DNA of 64,000 nt from SAR202 cluster bacterium Io17-Chloro-G6 (GCA_002816585.1 MUCT01000045.1:124001-188000); one strand, 5' to 3'. Counted from the stretch's first letter, positions 8,868 to 18,128 are shown. Translations and numbers: made by a program. Notes: generated by a model not told the origin, from the sequence alone.

Positions 8868-9662
8868 CTAGATCACCGCGTAATCGGCGTCCCGCTGGTC
8901 GGTGATGAACATCTTGCCTGGGGCATGGGTGATCATCAGCGGGGGTTTGCAGTTTAGGGCTACCGCTTGGGGAGTTACGCCGCAGGCCCAGAACACCGGC
9001 TCCTCGTTGTCATTGATCTCCACCGGGTCTCCGAAGTCGGGTTGAGAGATGTCACGGATGCCGATGTCATGGGGACTGCCGATGTGAATGGGAGCCCCGT
9101 GGGTGGCGGGGAACCGGGAGGTCACTTGCACCGCCCGCACGACCTGATCTCTTTTCACCGGCCGCATGCTGACCACCATCGGCCCGGAGAAGATGCCGGC
9201 CGGGGTGGTGGCGATGTTGGTGATATACATGGCCACGTTGTTACCGGTCTGTTGGTGGCGCAACGGGATGCCCGCATCAACCATGGCCGTCTCAAAGGAG
9301 AAACTGCAACCCAACAGAAAGGACACCAAGTCGTCTCGCCAGTAGTCTTCGATTGTGTCTAATTCCGCCGTTAGTTTGCCGTTCTCATATATCCGGTAAC
9401 CGGCGGCGTCGGTCCGGATGTCGGCCCCAGGAGATGTGAGCGCCGGTTCGACCCGTCCGGGCTCGATCACTTCCAACAACGGGCAGGGCTTGGGGTTCCG
9501 CTGGCAGAACAACAGGAAATCGAAGGCCAAGTCCCGTGGGAGGATGGCCAGATTGGCCTGGACGTGGCCCGGCGCCACTCCCGACGTGATTCCCCGCCAC
9601 TTGTTGGAACGGATCTGCTGGCGGACCTCCTGGGCTGACCCCGCGATAGCCTGGGGGCTCAT
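8868..9662 (-). CDS. DUF1445 putative hydro-lyase (YcsI family), D-glutamate cyclase N-terminal-domain homologue
   Basis: A 264-residue member of the DUF1445/YcsI family. Family marks are GHVQANLAILPRDLAFDFLLFC, LLGCSFSFETAMVDAGIPLRH, the NVAMYITN stretch, RFPATHGAPIHIG and the C-terminal HAPGKMFITD. The frame opens at GTG 9686, but ATG 9662 begins the conserved MSPQAIAG segment and has GGAG in front, so it is preferred. The protein is the first gene of a three-gene minus-strand operon with DUF4392 and an amidohydrolase. In animals the fused DUF1445-DUF4392 protein is D-glutamate cyclase; the pairing here strongly suggests the same chemistry by two subunits, perhaps to recycle D-glutamate. 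Confidence 0.88.
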   Translation of the reverse strand: MSPQAIAGSAQEVRQQIRSNKWRGITSGVAPGHVQANLAILPRDLAFDFLLFCQRNPKPCPLLEVIEPGRVEPALTSPGADIRTDAAGYRIYENGKLTAELDTIEDYWRDDLVSFLLGCSFSFETAMVDAGIPLRHQQTGNNVAMYITNIATTPAGIFSGPMVVSMRPVKRDQVVRAVQVTSRFPATHGAPIHIGSPHDIGIRDISQPDFGDPVEINDNEEPVFWACGVTPQAVALNCKPPLMITHAPGKMFITDQRDADYAVI

Positions 9663-9844
9663 AGCTCCACTCCCCAGCGGCTCCACCTAAGGGTCTCCAA
9701 GTGTCCCGGCGCCAACCGTTGCCGCTGCTGTTACCGCCATCATAGTTGTACCCAAGTTTAGCGTCAATCGCAGCCAATCGACCGTCCGTTTGAATCAAAA
9801 GCAGTGTACTAAGACGAGAAAATAAAGGTTAGGAAGAACCTGTT

Positions 9845-9853
9845 TGGTATACT
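9845..9853 (+). promoter_or_regulatory. Extended -10 promoter element
   Basis: TGG followed by TATACT (9848-9853), an extended -10 with five of six bases matching TATAAT, 54 bases before the start of the winged-helix regulator. No good -35 is visible at 17 bases, as is usual for extended -10 promoters. Confidence 0.45.
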
Positions 9854-9906
9854 TTTGCTTGGAAATAAAAACATGGGGAAACCCTTGGGAGATTTAGGCC
9901 AGACCC

Positions 9907-10593
9907 TTGTATCACCTCTTTGTTTTGGTCGACCATGGCGGCGCCATCAGCGCGCCGCCGGACGCACCCGGCGGGCTGGCGGATGCCATCAACCGGGCCG
10001 GTATGTCCTGTCAGGTTGGCGTTGAGTTGGAGCAGCTTGACGAGAATGGCGCTGCCGCTCCAGACGCGGTCCTATTGGACATGTGTTCTTTGGAGGACCG
10101 GGATGCCCGGCGTTTTGTCGAACTATGCCACGACCGCAAGCTCCCGGTGGTCGCCGTGGTGCCTAGAGAGGACGTCGCCGATTATGATCCGTCGCTCAAC
10201 GCCGACGAAATGGTGGTATTCCCAGTTTCGGCGGAAGAGTTGACTACTCGAGTGAAGCAATCGATGTACCGGGTGAGCGGTCCCGCCGGTCCCAAATTGC
10301 TGAGGGCGGGCGACCTCTCCATCGACTTGGAACGCTACGAAGTGACGGTAGCGGGCCGCCGGGTGTCGTTGACTTACAAAGAGTTCCAACTTCTGGTTCT
10401 CCTGGCCTCCAACCCCGGACGAGTCTATACCCGGGAAGCGCTGCTGAGCCAGATCTGGGGGTATGACTACTTGGGCGGCACTCGCACCGTGGACGTTCAC
10501 ATCAGGCGGCTCCGCTCCAAGGTTGAGTCTCCGGGCAACTCGTTTGTGGAAACCATCTGGAACGTGGGATACCGGTTCAACGCGCCGGCCTAG
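9907..10593 (+). CDS. OmpR/PhoB-type winged-helix response regulator with degenerate receiver
   Basis: A 228-residue DNA-binding regulator. Residues 130-225 form a standard OmpR/PhoB winged helix (LTYKEFQLLVLLASNPGR, then TRTVDVHIRRLRSKVE and the wing ETIWNVGYRF). The N-terminal 120 residues look like a receiver: an Asp at about 58 in AVLLDMC could be phosphorylated, but the acidic pair near the N-terminus is incomplete (VLVDHG) and the lysine of the usual K-P pair is Phe (VFPVSAEEL). There is no neighbouring histidine kinase. It may be phosphorylation-independent. The start is TTG 9907 with no strong ribosome site; TTG 9925 is an alternative. Confidence 0.85.
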   Translation: MYHLFVLVDHGGAISAPPDAPGGLADAINRAGMSCQVGVELEQLDENGAAAPDAVLLDMCSLEDRDARRFVELCHDRKLPVVAVVPREDVADYDPSLNADEMVVFPVSAEELTTRVKQSMYRVSGPAGPKLLRAGDLSIDLERYEVTVAGRRVSLTYKEFQLLVLLASNPGRVYTREALLSQIWGYDYLGGTRTVDVHIRRLRSKVESPGNSFVETIWNVGYRFNAPA

Positions 10594-10597
10594 CCGG

Positions 10598-13096
10598 TCA
10601 TGCGACGCTGGCGCTGGCCTGGTCCACGAAACGGGCTACCTGGGCGGCGATGGCGGCGTGCTTCGGCTGCATTAACCCCGGGTCCTCTTCCATCAGCTTG
10701 GCCGCCTCGTTCCTGGCCATTTCCAACAGTTCACGGTCTGAGATATGGGCCATCCGCAGACTGGGCAAACCGCTTTGGCGGGTGCCAAAGAAATCGCCGG
10801 GTCCCCGCAGTTCCAGGTCCACCTCGGCAAGCTGGAACCCGTCGTGTATCCGTTCCAGCGCTGACAACCGTTCTTTGGCGCTCTCAGAGGCGGAGTCCGA
10901 AAGGAACATGCAGTAACTCTTGTGCTCTCCCCGGCCGACCCGGCCCCGGAATTGGTGCAGTTGGGCCAGCCCAAACCGGTCCGCCCCGTCGATTAGCATC
11001 ACCGTGGCGTTGGCCACGTCGATTCCCACCTCCACCACCGGCGTGGACACCAGGATGTCTAGCTCGCCATCACGGAATTGGCGCATGATCCGGTCCTTGT
11101 CCTTGGCGGGCATCCGGCCGTGGAGCAATCCCAGAGACAGGTCGGGGAACACCTCCGTTGACAGGCGCTGGTATTCCTCGGTTGCGGCTTTGGCCTCGAT
11201 GGCCACCGACTCGTCAACCAGAGGGCAGACTACAAAGGCCTGCCTCCCCTCCTCGACCTGTTTGCGGACAAACCCGTAGGCGGTATCCCGCTGCTCCGGC
11301 TCCAGCCATTTGGTGGCGACTTCCTGACGTCCGGCGGGCATCTCGTCGATGGTTGAAATGTCCAGGTCTCCGAACAGCGTTAGGGACAATGTCCTGGGTA
11401 TGGGCGTGGCCGACATTATCAGCGTGTGCGGGTTCTCGTGGCCCCGTTCTTGGAGGGCCGACCGCTGCATGACTCCAAACCGGTGCTGCTCGTCGGCCAC
11501 CGCCAAGGCCAGTTTTGGCATGGCGATGCCGTCTTGTATGAGGGCCTGGGTACCAACGAGTATGTCCAAGGTCCCTTCCGACGCCATCTTGGTCAACTCA
11601 CGCTTTGCTGGCGCCCGGGAACTGCCGGTTAACAGGCCGATAGAAACCGGCCGGTCGAGGTGTTCCAGGTATATGGAGATCAGATGAGGTTCCTGCACGG
11701 GACGGGCCAGTCCGCTGAGCAGGTTGCCGATGCTCTGGAAATGCTGCTCGGCCAGGACTTCAGTGGGCACCATCATGGCCGCTTGATACCCCGCGGCGGC
11801 CACCGAAAGCAGGGCGGACAAGGCGACTACCGTCTTGCCGCTGCCCACCTCTCCTTGCAAGAGCCGGCTCATGGGCGGGGTGCCCCGGTGCAAATCGGCT
11901 TCAACTTCCAGGATGCAGCGGCGCTGGGCTTGGGTCAGGGGGAAGGGCAGCTTTTCGTAGAACCCGTCGGTGACGTTGACCGGTGGGTCGATCTCGATTC
12001 CTTTGATGTTGTCGTGTTGCAGCCGCCGGCGGGACAACACCGCCAATTGAAGGGTGAAAAGTTCGTCGAAGGCCAGGCGGCGCCGGGCCAGTTCCCAGGT
12101 CTCTATGTCCTTGGGATAGTGGCCCTGGTAAACCGCGTCCAGCAGTGGCATCAGCCTGGTCCGGGCCAATATATTGTCCGGCAGAGCCTCCTCCAGTCCG
12201 CCCAGCCAGTTCTGCACCGCCTGCCAGGTTAGCCGCCGCATGTTGCGGCGGGTCAACCCTTCGGTTAGGGGGTAGACCGGCACCAACCGCCCGGTGTGGA
12301 CCTCCGACCCGGTGGAATCTAGCAGCTCGTGTTCGGGGTTTTCGAAGACCAGCCATCCCTGGAATATGGTGGCCTTGCCACTGATGGCAATGCGGCCGCC
12401 CGGCTTGAGGGAACGGGCCAGATACCGCTGACCAAACCAGATGACCCGCAGATTGCCGGTGTCGTCGCTCAGGACCGCCTCGGTGTCCCGGCGCGCCCCC
12501 TTGGGGCCCTTGGCTACCTCGCGGGCTTCCCAGACAGTTGCCACAACTGTGCATTCCTCGTCAGGTCTCAGGTCGGCGATCTTAACCGCCGAAGAGAAGT
12601 CTTCATGGCGGCGGGGGAAGAGGTAGAGCAGGTCACGGACGGTCTCTACGTCTAACCGCTTGAGCCGGGCCGTCAACTTGGTGTCGACACCGCGTAGCCG
12701 GTCAACAGGGGCATCGACGGTGATCTCCGCAGGCGGGGACTTGTGGCCGGACTCTTTGGAATCGGTTGATTTCCCGGCGGCCGGGTTCTTTTTGGGTGTC
12801 TTTGTGGTTGGTTTTACTGGCGTGGCGCGTTTCGGTCCGGCTCCCAGGGCTTCCCTCCATTGGGCAACCCATTGGGCCCGCACCTTGGCGGACATCGCCT
12901 CGTAGGTTTCTCGCAGCAAGAAGGCTTCGTCGCCAGCAGGATCAACCTGATCGGCCATTTCGATAGCCCAGCGGGAAACAAACTTGTCCAGTCCGCCCAT
13001 CACGGCTTTGTTGTCAAATCCGTGTGACTCTTCGAGGTTAAGGATGTTTTGGAAGGCGTCGGCCCAAGCAGGCAGGCCGAGTTTCTGTGATGCCAT
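10598..13096 (-). CDS. recG: ATP-dependent DNA helicase RecG
   Basis: Branch-migration helicase, 832 residues, longer than the usual 680-780. The first 130 or so residues are a poorly conserved extension with a Lys/Pro-rich linker (TPKKNPAAGKSTDSK). Then come an HhH-like entry (LRGVDTKLTARLKRLDVETVRDLLYLFPRRHED), the OB-fold wedge domain, and two helicase lobes with Walker A GEVGSGKTVVAL, DEQH box VADEQHRFGV, motif III MSATPIPRTL and motif VI QFRGRVGRGEHKSYC. The C-terminal TRB-like region ends DFFGTRQSGLPSL. It is convergent with the regulator upstream, with only five bases between the genes. Functions in rescue of stalled replication forks. Confidence 0.96.
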   Translation of the reverse strand: MASQKLGLPAWADAFQNILNLEESHGFDNKAVMGGLDKFVSRWAIEMADQVDPAGDEAFLLRETYEAMSAKVRAQWVAQWREALGAGPKRATPVKPTTKTPKKNPAAGKSTDSKESGHKSPPAEITVDAPVDRLRGVDTKLTARLKRLDVETVRDLLYLFPRRHEDFSSAVKIADLRPDEECTVVATVWEAREVAKGPKGARRDTEAVLSDDTGNLRVIWFGQRYLARSLKPGGRIAISGKATIFQGWLVFENPEHELLDSTGSEVHTGRLVPVYPLTEGLTRRNMRRLTWQAVQNWLGGLEEALPDNILARTRLMPLLDAVYQGHYPKDIETWELARRRLAFDELFTLQLAVLSRRRLQHDNIKGIEIDPPVNVTDGFYEKLPFPLTQAQRRCILEVEADLHRGTPPMSRLLQGEVGSGKTVVALSALLSVAAAGYQAAMMVPTEVLAEQHFQSIGNLLSGLARPVQEPHLISIYLEHLDRPVSIGLLTGSSRAPAKRELTKMASEGTLDILVGTQALIQDGIAMPKLALAVADEQHRFGVMQRSALQERGHENPHTLIMSATPIPRTLSLTLFGDLDISTIDEMPAGRQEVATKWLEPEQRDTAYGFVRKQVEEGRQAFVVCPLVDESVAIEAKAATEEYQRLSTEVFPDLSLGLLHGRMPAKDKDRIMRQFRDGELDILVSTPVVEVGIDVANATVMLIDGADRFGLAQLHQFRGRVGRGEHKSYCMFLSDSASESAKERLSALERIHDGFQLAEVDLELRGPGDFFGTRQSGLPSLRMAHISDRELLEMARNEAAKLMEEDPGLMQPKHAAIAAQVARFVDQASASVA

Positions 13097-13218
13097 CAGG
13101 CGGTTACCCTAACACGGTGGATTGCCCAGTATCGAGGCGGCAGTAGGGTCACTTTAATCATTCTCTTTCCAGACCGACCAGTCAATCGGTCAATGACATA
13201 ACTCTAGCCGTATTGGCC

Positions 13219-14094
13219 CTAGCCGGAGTCTTGTGTGATGGCCACGCCCAGAGCGTCAGGGCCGATGTACGTGCCCAGCGTGGACCCAAAACGGGCTTCG
13301 ATTATCTGATCGGCGGGCAGGAGACTCGTCAAGCCCTGCTTCAATGTCTCCATGCGTTCCGGGTCTGTGCTGTGGATCACGGCCAACCGGCGCACTGGGG
13401 CCAGTTCCTGGGCCAACTCCACCAGGTGGCGCATGGCCCGGTCCCGGTTTCGGGGCCGCTCCACCGGGTGAGCCTCGCCATCTTGAAGCCTCAGTATCGG
13501 CTTTACGTGCAGGACCGATCCCATAAACGCGCGGGCCTTGCCGATGCGCCCGCCCTTCTGCAGGTATTCCAAGGTATCAAGGGCGAATAATCCGTGATAC
13601 GAAGGCAGCAACTCCCGGACCTTCGCGGCAATCTCCAGGTAATCTTGGCCTTCGGCTGCCAACATCGCGGCGTCCAGCACCGCTAGCCCCAGTGGGATGG
13701 ACGCCAATTGGGAGTCGATGATCTCCACCTTGGCGCCGTCCCCGCTTTCCTGCCCGCTGTCATTCCCACTGTCATCCAATGAAGCTTTGGCCTGTTGGGC
13801 GGAGTTCATCGTGCCGCTCAATTTCCCCGACACATGTATCGATACTATCTGGTCGCCCTGGCGAACCAAGTCACGGTAGACCTCTTGGAAGTCGGCTACT
13901 GTCGGCTGGGCGGTGGTCGGTGTCCGGCCTTCGGACTGGAGGCGGCGGTAGAACTCGTCTGCCTGGATATCCACGCCATCCTTGAAAGTCTGGTCGTCCA
14001 CCACCACGTAACACGGCAGAACTGTGATTTGGTGTTTCTGTATCAGGTCAACCGGCAGGTCGGCCGAGCTATCGGTAACTATTCGTACGGTCAT
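13219..14094 (-). CDS. DegV family fatty-acid-binding protein (FakB-like)
   Basis: A 291-residue DegV protein. The N-terminus MTVRIVTDSSADLP and the EFYRRLQSEGRTPTTAQPT segment are the family hallmarks, as is SGKLSGTMNSA, whose serines contact the lipid carboxylate. DegV proteins present fatty acids to the kinase FakA. The next gene upstream on the same strand encodes the FakA-type DAK2 protein, 58 bases away, so the pair forms a fatty-acid kinase system that would feed exogenous fatty acids into phospholipid synthesis. There is an insert around residues 125-140 rich in Ser/Asp/Gly (SGNDSGQESGDG). Start ATG 14094 has AGGA close by. Confidence 0.9.
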   Translation of the reverse strand: MTVRIVTDSSADLPVDLIQKHQITVLPCYVVVDDQTFKDGVDIQADEFYRRLQSEGRTPTTAQPTVADFQEVYRDLVRQGDQIVSIHVSGKLSGTMNSAQQAKASLDDSGNDSGQESGDGAKVEIIDSQLASIPLGLAVLDAAMLAAEGQDYLEIAAKVRELLPSYHGLFALDTLEYLQKGGRIGKARAFMGSVLHVKPILRLQDGEAHPVERPRNRDRAMRHLVELAQELAPVRRLAVIHSTDPERMETLKQGLTSLLPADQIIEARFGSTLGTYIGPDALGVAITQDSG

Positions 14095-14152
14095 ATTCCT
14101 CTGGTGCGGCTCATGTTGCGGTTAGCGGAAGTGCGGGGACTATTCCCTGGGT

Positions 14153-15793
14153 TTATTCTACCGAAGCCAAATACTGGTAATGGGGTTGTCCCCCGTTGAT
14201 CAAGTCTACCTGGATGCCGCGGAATTCGTTTTGTAAGATTTGGGCCACCGACTCTGCGTCGGACGCCTGGGCCTCGGCGCCGTAGTAGAGGGTTACGATA
14301 GCGTCGTCGCTGAGGCCAGCGAGGTCCAGCGCGGACCTTAAAGCGGTTTCTGGGCTGTCCTCCGCCGTGACCAATCGTCCCTCCAACAGTCCTATGTATT
14401 GGCCCTCGGCGACCTCCACGCCGCCGATCTTGACGCCCTTGACGCCTAAAGTCACTTCCACCGACGCAACGTTGGATAGGGCGGCGTTCATGGCGTCGAG
14501 GTTGTCTCGCCAGGGTCCTTCCGGGTTGAAGGCCAGCATCGCCGCCACTCCCTGAGGGATGCTTGTCGTTGGGACCACGTGGATGAAGGATTCCGAGCCC
14601 GCTGCCTGTTCCGCGGCCAATACCACGTTGCTGTTGTTCGGGAGTATGATGACGTCTTTCGCGCCCGTAGCTCGGGCGGCCTCTAAAATCTGCCCCACGC
14701 TGGGGTTCATGGTCTGCCCGCCTTCAATGACGGCCGCGCACCCCGATTCCCGAAAAAGTAGGGCCAACCCATCCCCTGGCGTCACCGGCAACAGCGCCAA
14801 AGCCGCGGCTGTGTTCTCGCCCGACCGGTGCCCGGTGGCAAAGGTCTGGTTCTGGCTGTCCATGTTCTCAATCTTTAACTGGGAAAGGACACCCAGCGAT
14901 TCCGCATAGGTGAGCGCCGGACCAGTGTCTTCGACATGGATGTGCACCCGGATGTTGCGGTCATCACCGACCACGACAGTCGATTGAGCGGTTTCCAGAA
15001 AATGGCTGCGCACTTGGTCCAAGTCCAAGTTCTCTCCGCTGATGATGAACTGGGTGCAATTCCCCCATTCCTGTTCCACTGTCGCATCCAGGTACTCGGC
15101 GTTAATCGGGCCGCCGCCGTCGCGATTCGACGCCACCTGGTAACGGGACAACTCGGAGAGGTCAACGGCCGTGGGGTTGCCGTCGGCCAGTGATTGGAGG
15201 ACCCCTCCGATCAATACAACGATGCCCAGACCGCCGGCGTCTACCACCCCAGCTTCTCTCAGCACCGGCAACTGCTGCGGAGTTCGGTCTAGGGCGTCCT
15301 GGGACGCTTGATAGGCGGTCTCCCAAACGTCCAACACCGTCCGAGGTGATGCCTGCCCACTCGCTGCAATGGCCTCAGAAGCCATTCGGATCACGGTGAG
15401 CATGGTTCCTTCAACCGGTTTGCCCACCGACTTATAGGCGGCGTCGGACGCCAGCTTAAAGGCCAATGCCAGGTCCTCTCCGGCCAACGACTCCTTGCCG
15501 GCCAACGCCTGGGAGAATCCTTTAAAGAATTGGGAGAGGATCACGCCGCTGTTGCCCCTGGCCCCATAGAAAGCGCCATTCGCAAGGGCGGCGGAGACCA
15601 AGGCCACCGAATGGTCCTGGCCCGCAGACTGGACGGCCGCGCGCATGGTCAATAGCATGTTGGTGCCGGTGTCGCCATCGGGCACCGGAAACACGTTCAG
15701 AGCGTTAACCAGATCCCGGTACTCTTCCAGGCACCCGGTGGCCGCCGAAAAGGCTTGTTTTAGGTCCTGTCCCTGTAGCCGTTCCATATTCAA
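14153..15793 (-). CDS. fakA: DAK2 domain fatty-acid kinase (FakA/YloV-like)
   Basis: A 546-residue kinase of the FakA/YloV family. The N-terminal DAK2 (DhaL) domain carries NVFPVPDGDTGTNML, whose aspartates bind Mg-ATP, and GARGNSGVILSQ. A middle domain and a C-terminal Fak-specific domain (ending IQVDLINGGQPHYQYLASVE) follow, matching the known order. It phosphorylates fatty acids held by a DegV/FakB partner, here the gene just downstream. The start is either TTG 15793 or ATG 15787, two codons later; neither has a strong ribosome site. Cytosolic. The only doubt is physiological: some YloV proteins act on other substrates. Confidence 0.92.
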   Translation of the reverse strand: MNMERLQGQDLKQAFSAATGCLEEYRDLVNALNVFPVPDGDTGTNMLLTMRAAVQSAGQDHSVALVSAALANGAFYGARGNSGVILSQFFKGFSQALAGKESLAGEDLALAFKLASDAAYKSVGKPVEGTMLTVIRMASEAIAASGQASPRTVLDVWETAYQASQDALDRTPQQLPVLREAGVVDAGGLGIVVLIGGVLQSLADGNPTAVDLSELSRYQVASNRDGGGPINAEYLDATVEQEWGNCTQFIISGENLDLDQVRSHFLETAQSTVVVGDDRNIRVHIHVEDTGPALTYAESLGVLSQLKIENMDSQNQTFATGHRSGENTAAALALLPVTPGDGLALLFRESGCAAVIEGGQTMNPSVGQILEAARATGAKDVIILPNNSNVVLAAEQAAGSESFIHVVPTTSIPQGVAAMLAFNPEGPWRDNLDAMNAALSNVASVEVTLGVKGVKIGGVEVAEGQYIGLLEGRLVTAEDSPETALRSALDLAGLSDDAIVTLYYGAEAQASDAESVAQILQNEFRGIQVDLINGGQPHYQYLASVE

Positions 15794-15981
15794 CTGGTTA
15801 TCTTAGCGAATGTGCAGTTTAGTGGGGTAGGGGCATGTCGGGAGATCGCCTGTCGGATTCCAGAGGGATTATATAACATGGCCCGGCGTGCCGATTCGAA
15901 TGATCCAGAACGGGTTGGCGGCCGAACGTTGCTTGCCTTGTATCGGCCGCGATGCTCAGGCAGTACAGGGCACAAATTTTC

Positions 15982-16010
15982 TTGACAGCCGTATTAGGCT
16001 CACGTAGTAT
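15982..16010 (+). promoter_or_regulatory. Sigma70-type promoter of the rplU operon
   Basis: A perfect TTGACA -35 (15982-15987), a 17-base spacer and a TAGTAT -10 (16005-16010). Transcription would begin near 16017, downstream of the ATG at 16013, which supports ATG 16028 as the real start of rplU and predicts a very short leader. Confidence 0.8.
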
Positions 16011-16027
16011 TTATGGTTGAGGATTAT

Positions 16028-16423
16028 ATGGACTACGCAATATTCAGAACAGGCGGGAAGCAATACCGGGTGACACCCGGCGACACGTTGGACGTCGAAT
16101 TACTGCCCAACCCGGTAGACACATTGGCCGAGTTCAGCGAAATATTGGCCCTATCCGACGGCGGGGAAGTCACCATTGGCGCTCCCCTGGTGGAAGGCGC
16201 CAAGATAACGGCCCAGGTTTTGTCCCACTATAAAGACCGGAAGTTGATGGTCTATAAATACAAAGCCAAGACCCGGTACCGCAGAAAGCGCGGCCACCGG
16301 CAGAACTACACCCGGCTGCGGATCCAAGACATCGAACTGCACAGTCCCGGAGCCCGGACTCCGCGGAGGAGCGCTTCCGCAGTGGCGTCCGCCGAAACCG
16401 AGGCCGCGGAAGGGAGCAACTAA
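16028..16423 (+). CDS. rplU: 50S ribosomal protein L21
   Basis: L21 of the large subunit, binds 23S r[27 protein letters not shown] is the standard N-terminus, and [19 protein letters not shown] basic residues mark the C-terminal end of the core. About 25 extra residues rich in Ala/Ser/Glu follow the core, an extension often seen in this lineage. The start ATG 16028 is chosen over ATG 16013 because GAGG at 16019-16022 is well placed and the promoter predicts transcription starting about 16017. It overlaps rpmA by one base (TAATG). First gene of rplU-rpmA-rpmE. Confidence 0.97.
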   Translation: MDYAIFRTGGKQYRVTPGDTLDVELLPNPVDTLAEFSEILALSDGGEVTIGAPLVEGAKITAQVLSHYKDRKLMVYKYKAKTRYRRKRGHRQNYTRLRIQDIELHSPGARTPRRSASAVASAETEAAEGSN

Positions 16424-16686
16424 TGGCCCATAAGAAGGCTGGCGGCAGCACCAGTAACGGCAGAGACAGCGTTTCCAAGCGGCTCGGAGTCAAAAGATAT
16501 GGCGGCGAGCGTGTCACCAGCGGCTCGATCATCGTTAGGCAGCGCGGCACCCGCATCAAGCCTGGCACAAATGTGGGCCTGGGCCGCGACTACACCATCT
16601 TCGCCACCATAGACGGCGAGGTGAAGTTCGAATGGGCCGCCAAGGGCCGCCGTCGCGTCAGCGTTTACCCCTTGGAAGTAGCCTGA
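16423..16686 (+). CDS. rpmA: 50S ribosomal protein L27
   Basis: L27, 87 residues, sits at the peptidyl-transferase centre. [20 protein letters not shown] is the mature-type N-terminus without the Firmicutes cleavage extension. [20 protein letters not shown] and [17 protein letters not shown] are the conserved core. Its ATG overlaps the rplU stop codon (TAATG), indicating translational coupling. Confidence 0.98.
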   Translation: MAHKKAGGSTSNGRDSVSKRLGVKRYGGERVTSGSIIVRQRGTRIKPGTNVGLGRDYTIFATIDGEVKFEWAAKGRRRVSVYPLEVA

Positions 16687-16805
16687 TTCGGATGTCATAC
16701 CTAAAATCAGAAGTCGCCTGAGCCCGGGCAGCCGAATCGATTTAGGGCTGGCCGCATCTATACATTAGTAATCGCGAATCAATTTTCGCAAACGACTGGT
16801 AGGTA

Positions 16806-17006
16806 ATGAAAACAGACATTCACCCCGATTTCTACAATTCCACGGTTACTTGCTCCTGTGGCAACGTGTTCAACACCGGCGCCACCAAGCCCACGCTGCG
16901 CATAGAAGTTTGCAGCAATTGCCACCCCTTTTACACGGGTGAGCAAAGGGTTGTGGACACCCAGGGCCGCATCGAAAGGATGCGCCGCCGCTACAACTTG
17001 CAGTAG
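16806..17006 (+). CDS. rpmE: 50S ribosomal protein L31, zinc-binding form
   Basis: L31, 66 residues. MKTDIHPDFYNSTVTCSCGNVF begins the protein; Cys16 and Cys18 with the later SNCHPFYTG cysteines make the zinc site of the C+ type, which can serve as a zinc store. ATG 16806 is preceded by a GGTAGG-like ribosome site. It lies 119 bases after rpmA and is followed directly by a strong terminator, so it closes the ribosomal run. Confidence 0.97.
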   Translation: MKTDIHPDFYNSTVTCSCGNVFNTGATKPTLRIEVCSNCHPFYTGEQRVVDTQGRIERMRRRYNLQ

Positions 17007-17055
17007 TCCCTTGCCCATCGGGGCGGGATCATTTGCAGCACAATAAAGTTGAGAG

Positions 17056-17087
17056 ATCGAGGGCGCTAAGCCCTCGATTTTCTATTT
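17056..17087 (+). terminator. Rho-independent terminator after rpmE
   Basis: Nine-bp stem atcgagggc (17056-17064) with gccctcgat (17070-17078), a five-base loop and a T-rich tail (tttctattt). Closes the rplU-rpmA-rpmE unit. Confidence 0.88.
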
Positions 17088-17174
17088 CCACCGGTAGTAT
17101 GCTCTTACATAGAGACCTTAGGGATCGGAGGGACCGGGTCCAATTTCACCGGTCAGGTATGTAGAGGCCCTCAT

Positions 17175-18128
17175 TTGGCGAATCAGCCCCCACAGATGTA
17201 TGGCGGTCAAGCAGTCATCGAAGGTGTGATGATCCGCGGCCGGGACAATTTCGGTCTAGCCGTGCGCCGCCAAGACGGGTCCATCGAATTGCATCACGAG
17301 CCTCTGAGCTCCGTCTATAATGGCCGCCCCCGCCGTTGGCCGTTGGTCCGGGGATTTCTAACGTTGGTGGAGACGCTGGTCCTGGGGATCAAGGCTCTGC
17401 AGCTTTCAGCCAACATGGCGGCCATCGACCGGGTACCCGAGGTAGATGAGGGCATCCCTGCTTGGGTCATGGCTTCGACCCTTGCCGTTTCATTGGTGTT
17501 CGGCATCGGACTTTTCTTCGTAGCCCCGCTGCTCATCGCCTGGGCCTTGGGGCCGGTCCTGAACTCTGACCTGCTCAGCGAGATCGTCGAAGGCGTGATA
17601 CGTCTGGTGTTCCTGTTGGGTTACATCACCTTGATAGGTATGCTCAAGGATGTCAAAAGGGTCTTCGCTTACCACGGTGCGGAACACATGACCGTGCATG
17701 CCTATGAGGCCGGGCTCCCCTTGACCGTGGAGAATGTGCGCAAGTTCGGCACGCCCCACCCGCGCTGCGGCACGGCTTTCTTGCTGACGGTTGTGGTGGT
17801 TTCGGTGGTGGTGTTCGCGGCGCTGTTGGGTCCGTCGCTGGAATGGCGGATTGCGTCGCGAATTCTGCTTTTGCCATTGATCGCCGCGGTGAGCTATGAA
17901 ATTATCCGGTACAGCGGAGCCCACCAGGACGCCTGGTTCGGCCAGTTAGTCGCCAGGCCGGGTTTGTGGTTGCAGAAGCTGACCACCAGGCAGCCCGACG
18001 ACGAGCAGATCGAGGTGGCCATCCACGCTATGCAAACCGCAATAGCGGCCGACGCGGGCGAGCCCGTGGTGAGAGAGATACCGGCGTCTGGTGCGAGAAC
18101 ACCCCAGACGCCGCCGCCTAGTACTTAA
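17175..18128 (+). CDS. DUF1385 family membrane protein (YqhQ-like)
   Basis: A 317-residue integral membrane protein of DUF1385. The N-terminal block YGGQAVIEGVMIRG is the family signature. Several hydrophobic segments follow (around residues 95-125, 130-160 and 205-245), and between them is the conserved cytosolic-type motif KRVFAYHGAEHMTVHAYEAG with PHPRCGTAFLLTVV. The role is unknown; members are often beside rpmE and prfA, as here next to rpmE. The start is TTG 17175 with GAGG eight bases before; ATG 17196 would cut into the signature region only slightly and cannot be excluded. The C-terminal tail after residue 275 is soluble and variable. Confidence 0.9.
   Translation: MANQPPQMYGGQAVIEGVMIRGRDNFGLAVRRQDGSIELHHEPLSSVYNGRPRRWPLVRGFLTLVETLVLGIKALQLSANMAAIDRVPEVDEGIPAWVMASTLAVSLVFGIGLFFVAPLLIAWALGPVLNSDLLSEIVEGVIRLVFLLGYITLIGMLKDVKRVFAYHGAEHMTVHAYEAGLPLTVENVRKFGTPHPRCGTAFLLTVVVVSVVVFAALLGPSLEWRIASRILLLPLIAAVSYEIIRYSGAHQDAWFGQLVARPGLWLQKLTTRQPDDEQIEVAIHAMQTAIAADAGEPVVREIPASGARTPQTPPPST

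Noticed and set aside
13172..13192. Palindrome gaccga...tcggtc resembling a TetR operator
   Set aside because: Only an imperfect short dyad in the recG-degV gap and no TetR gene in the window.
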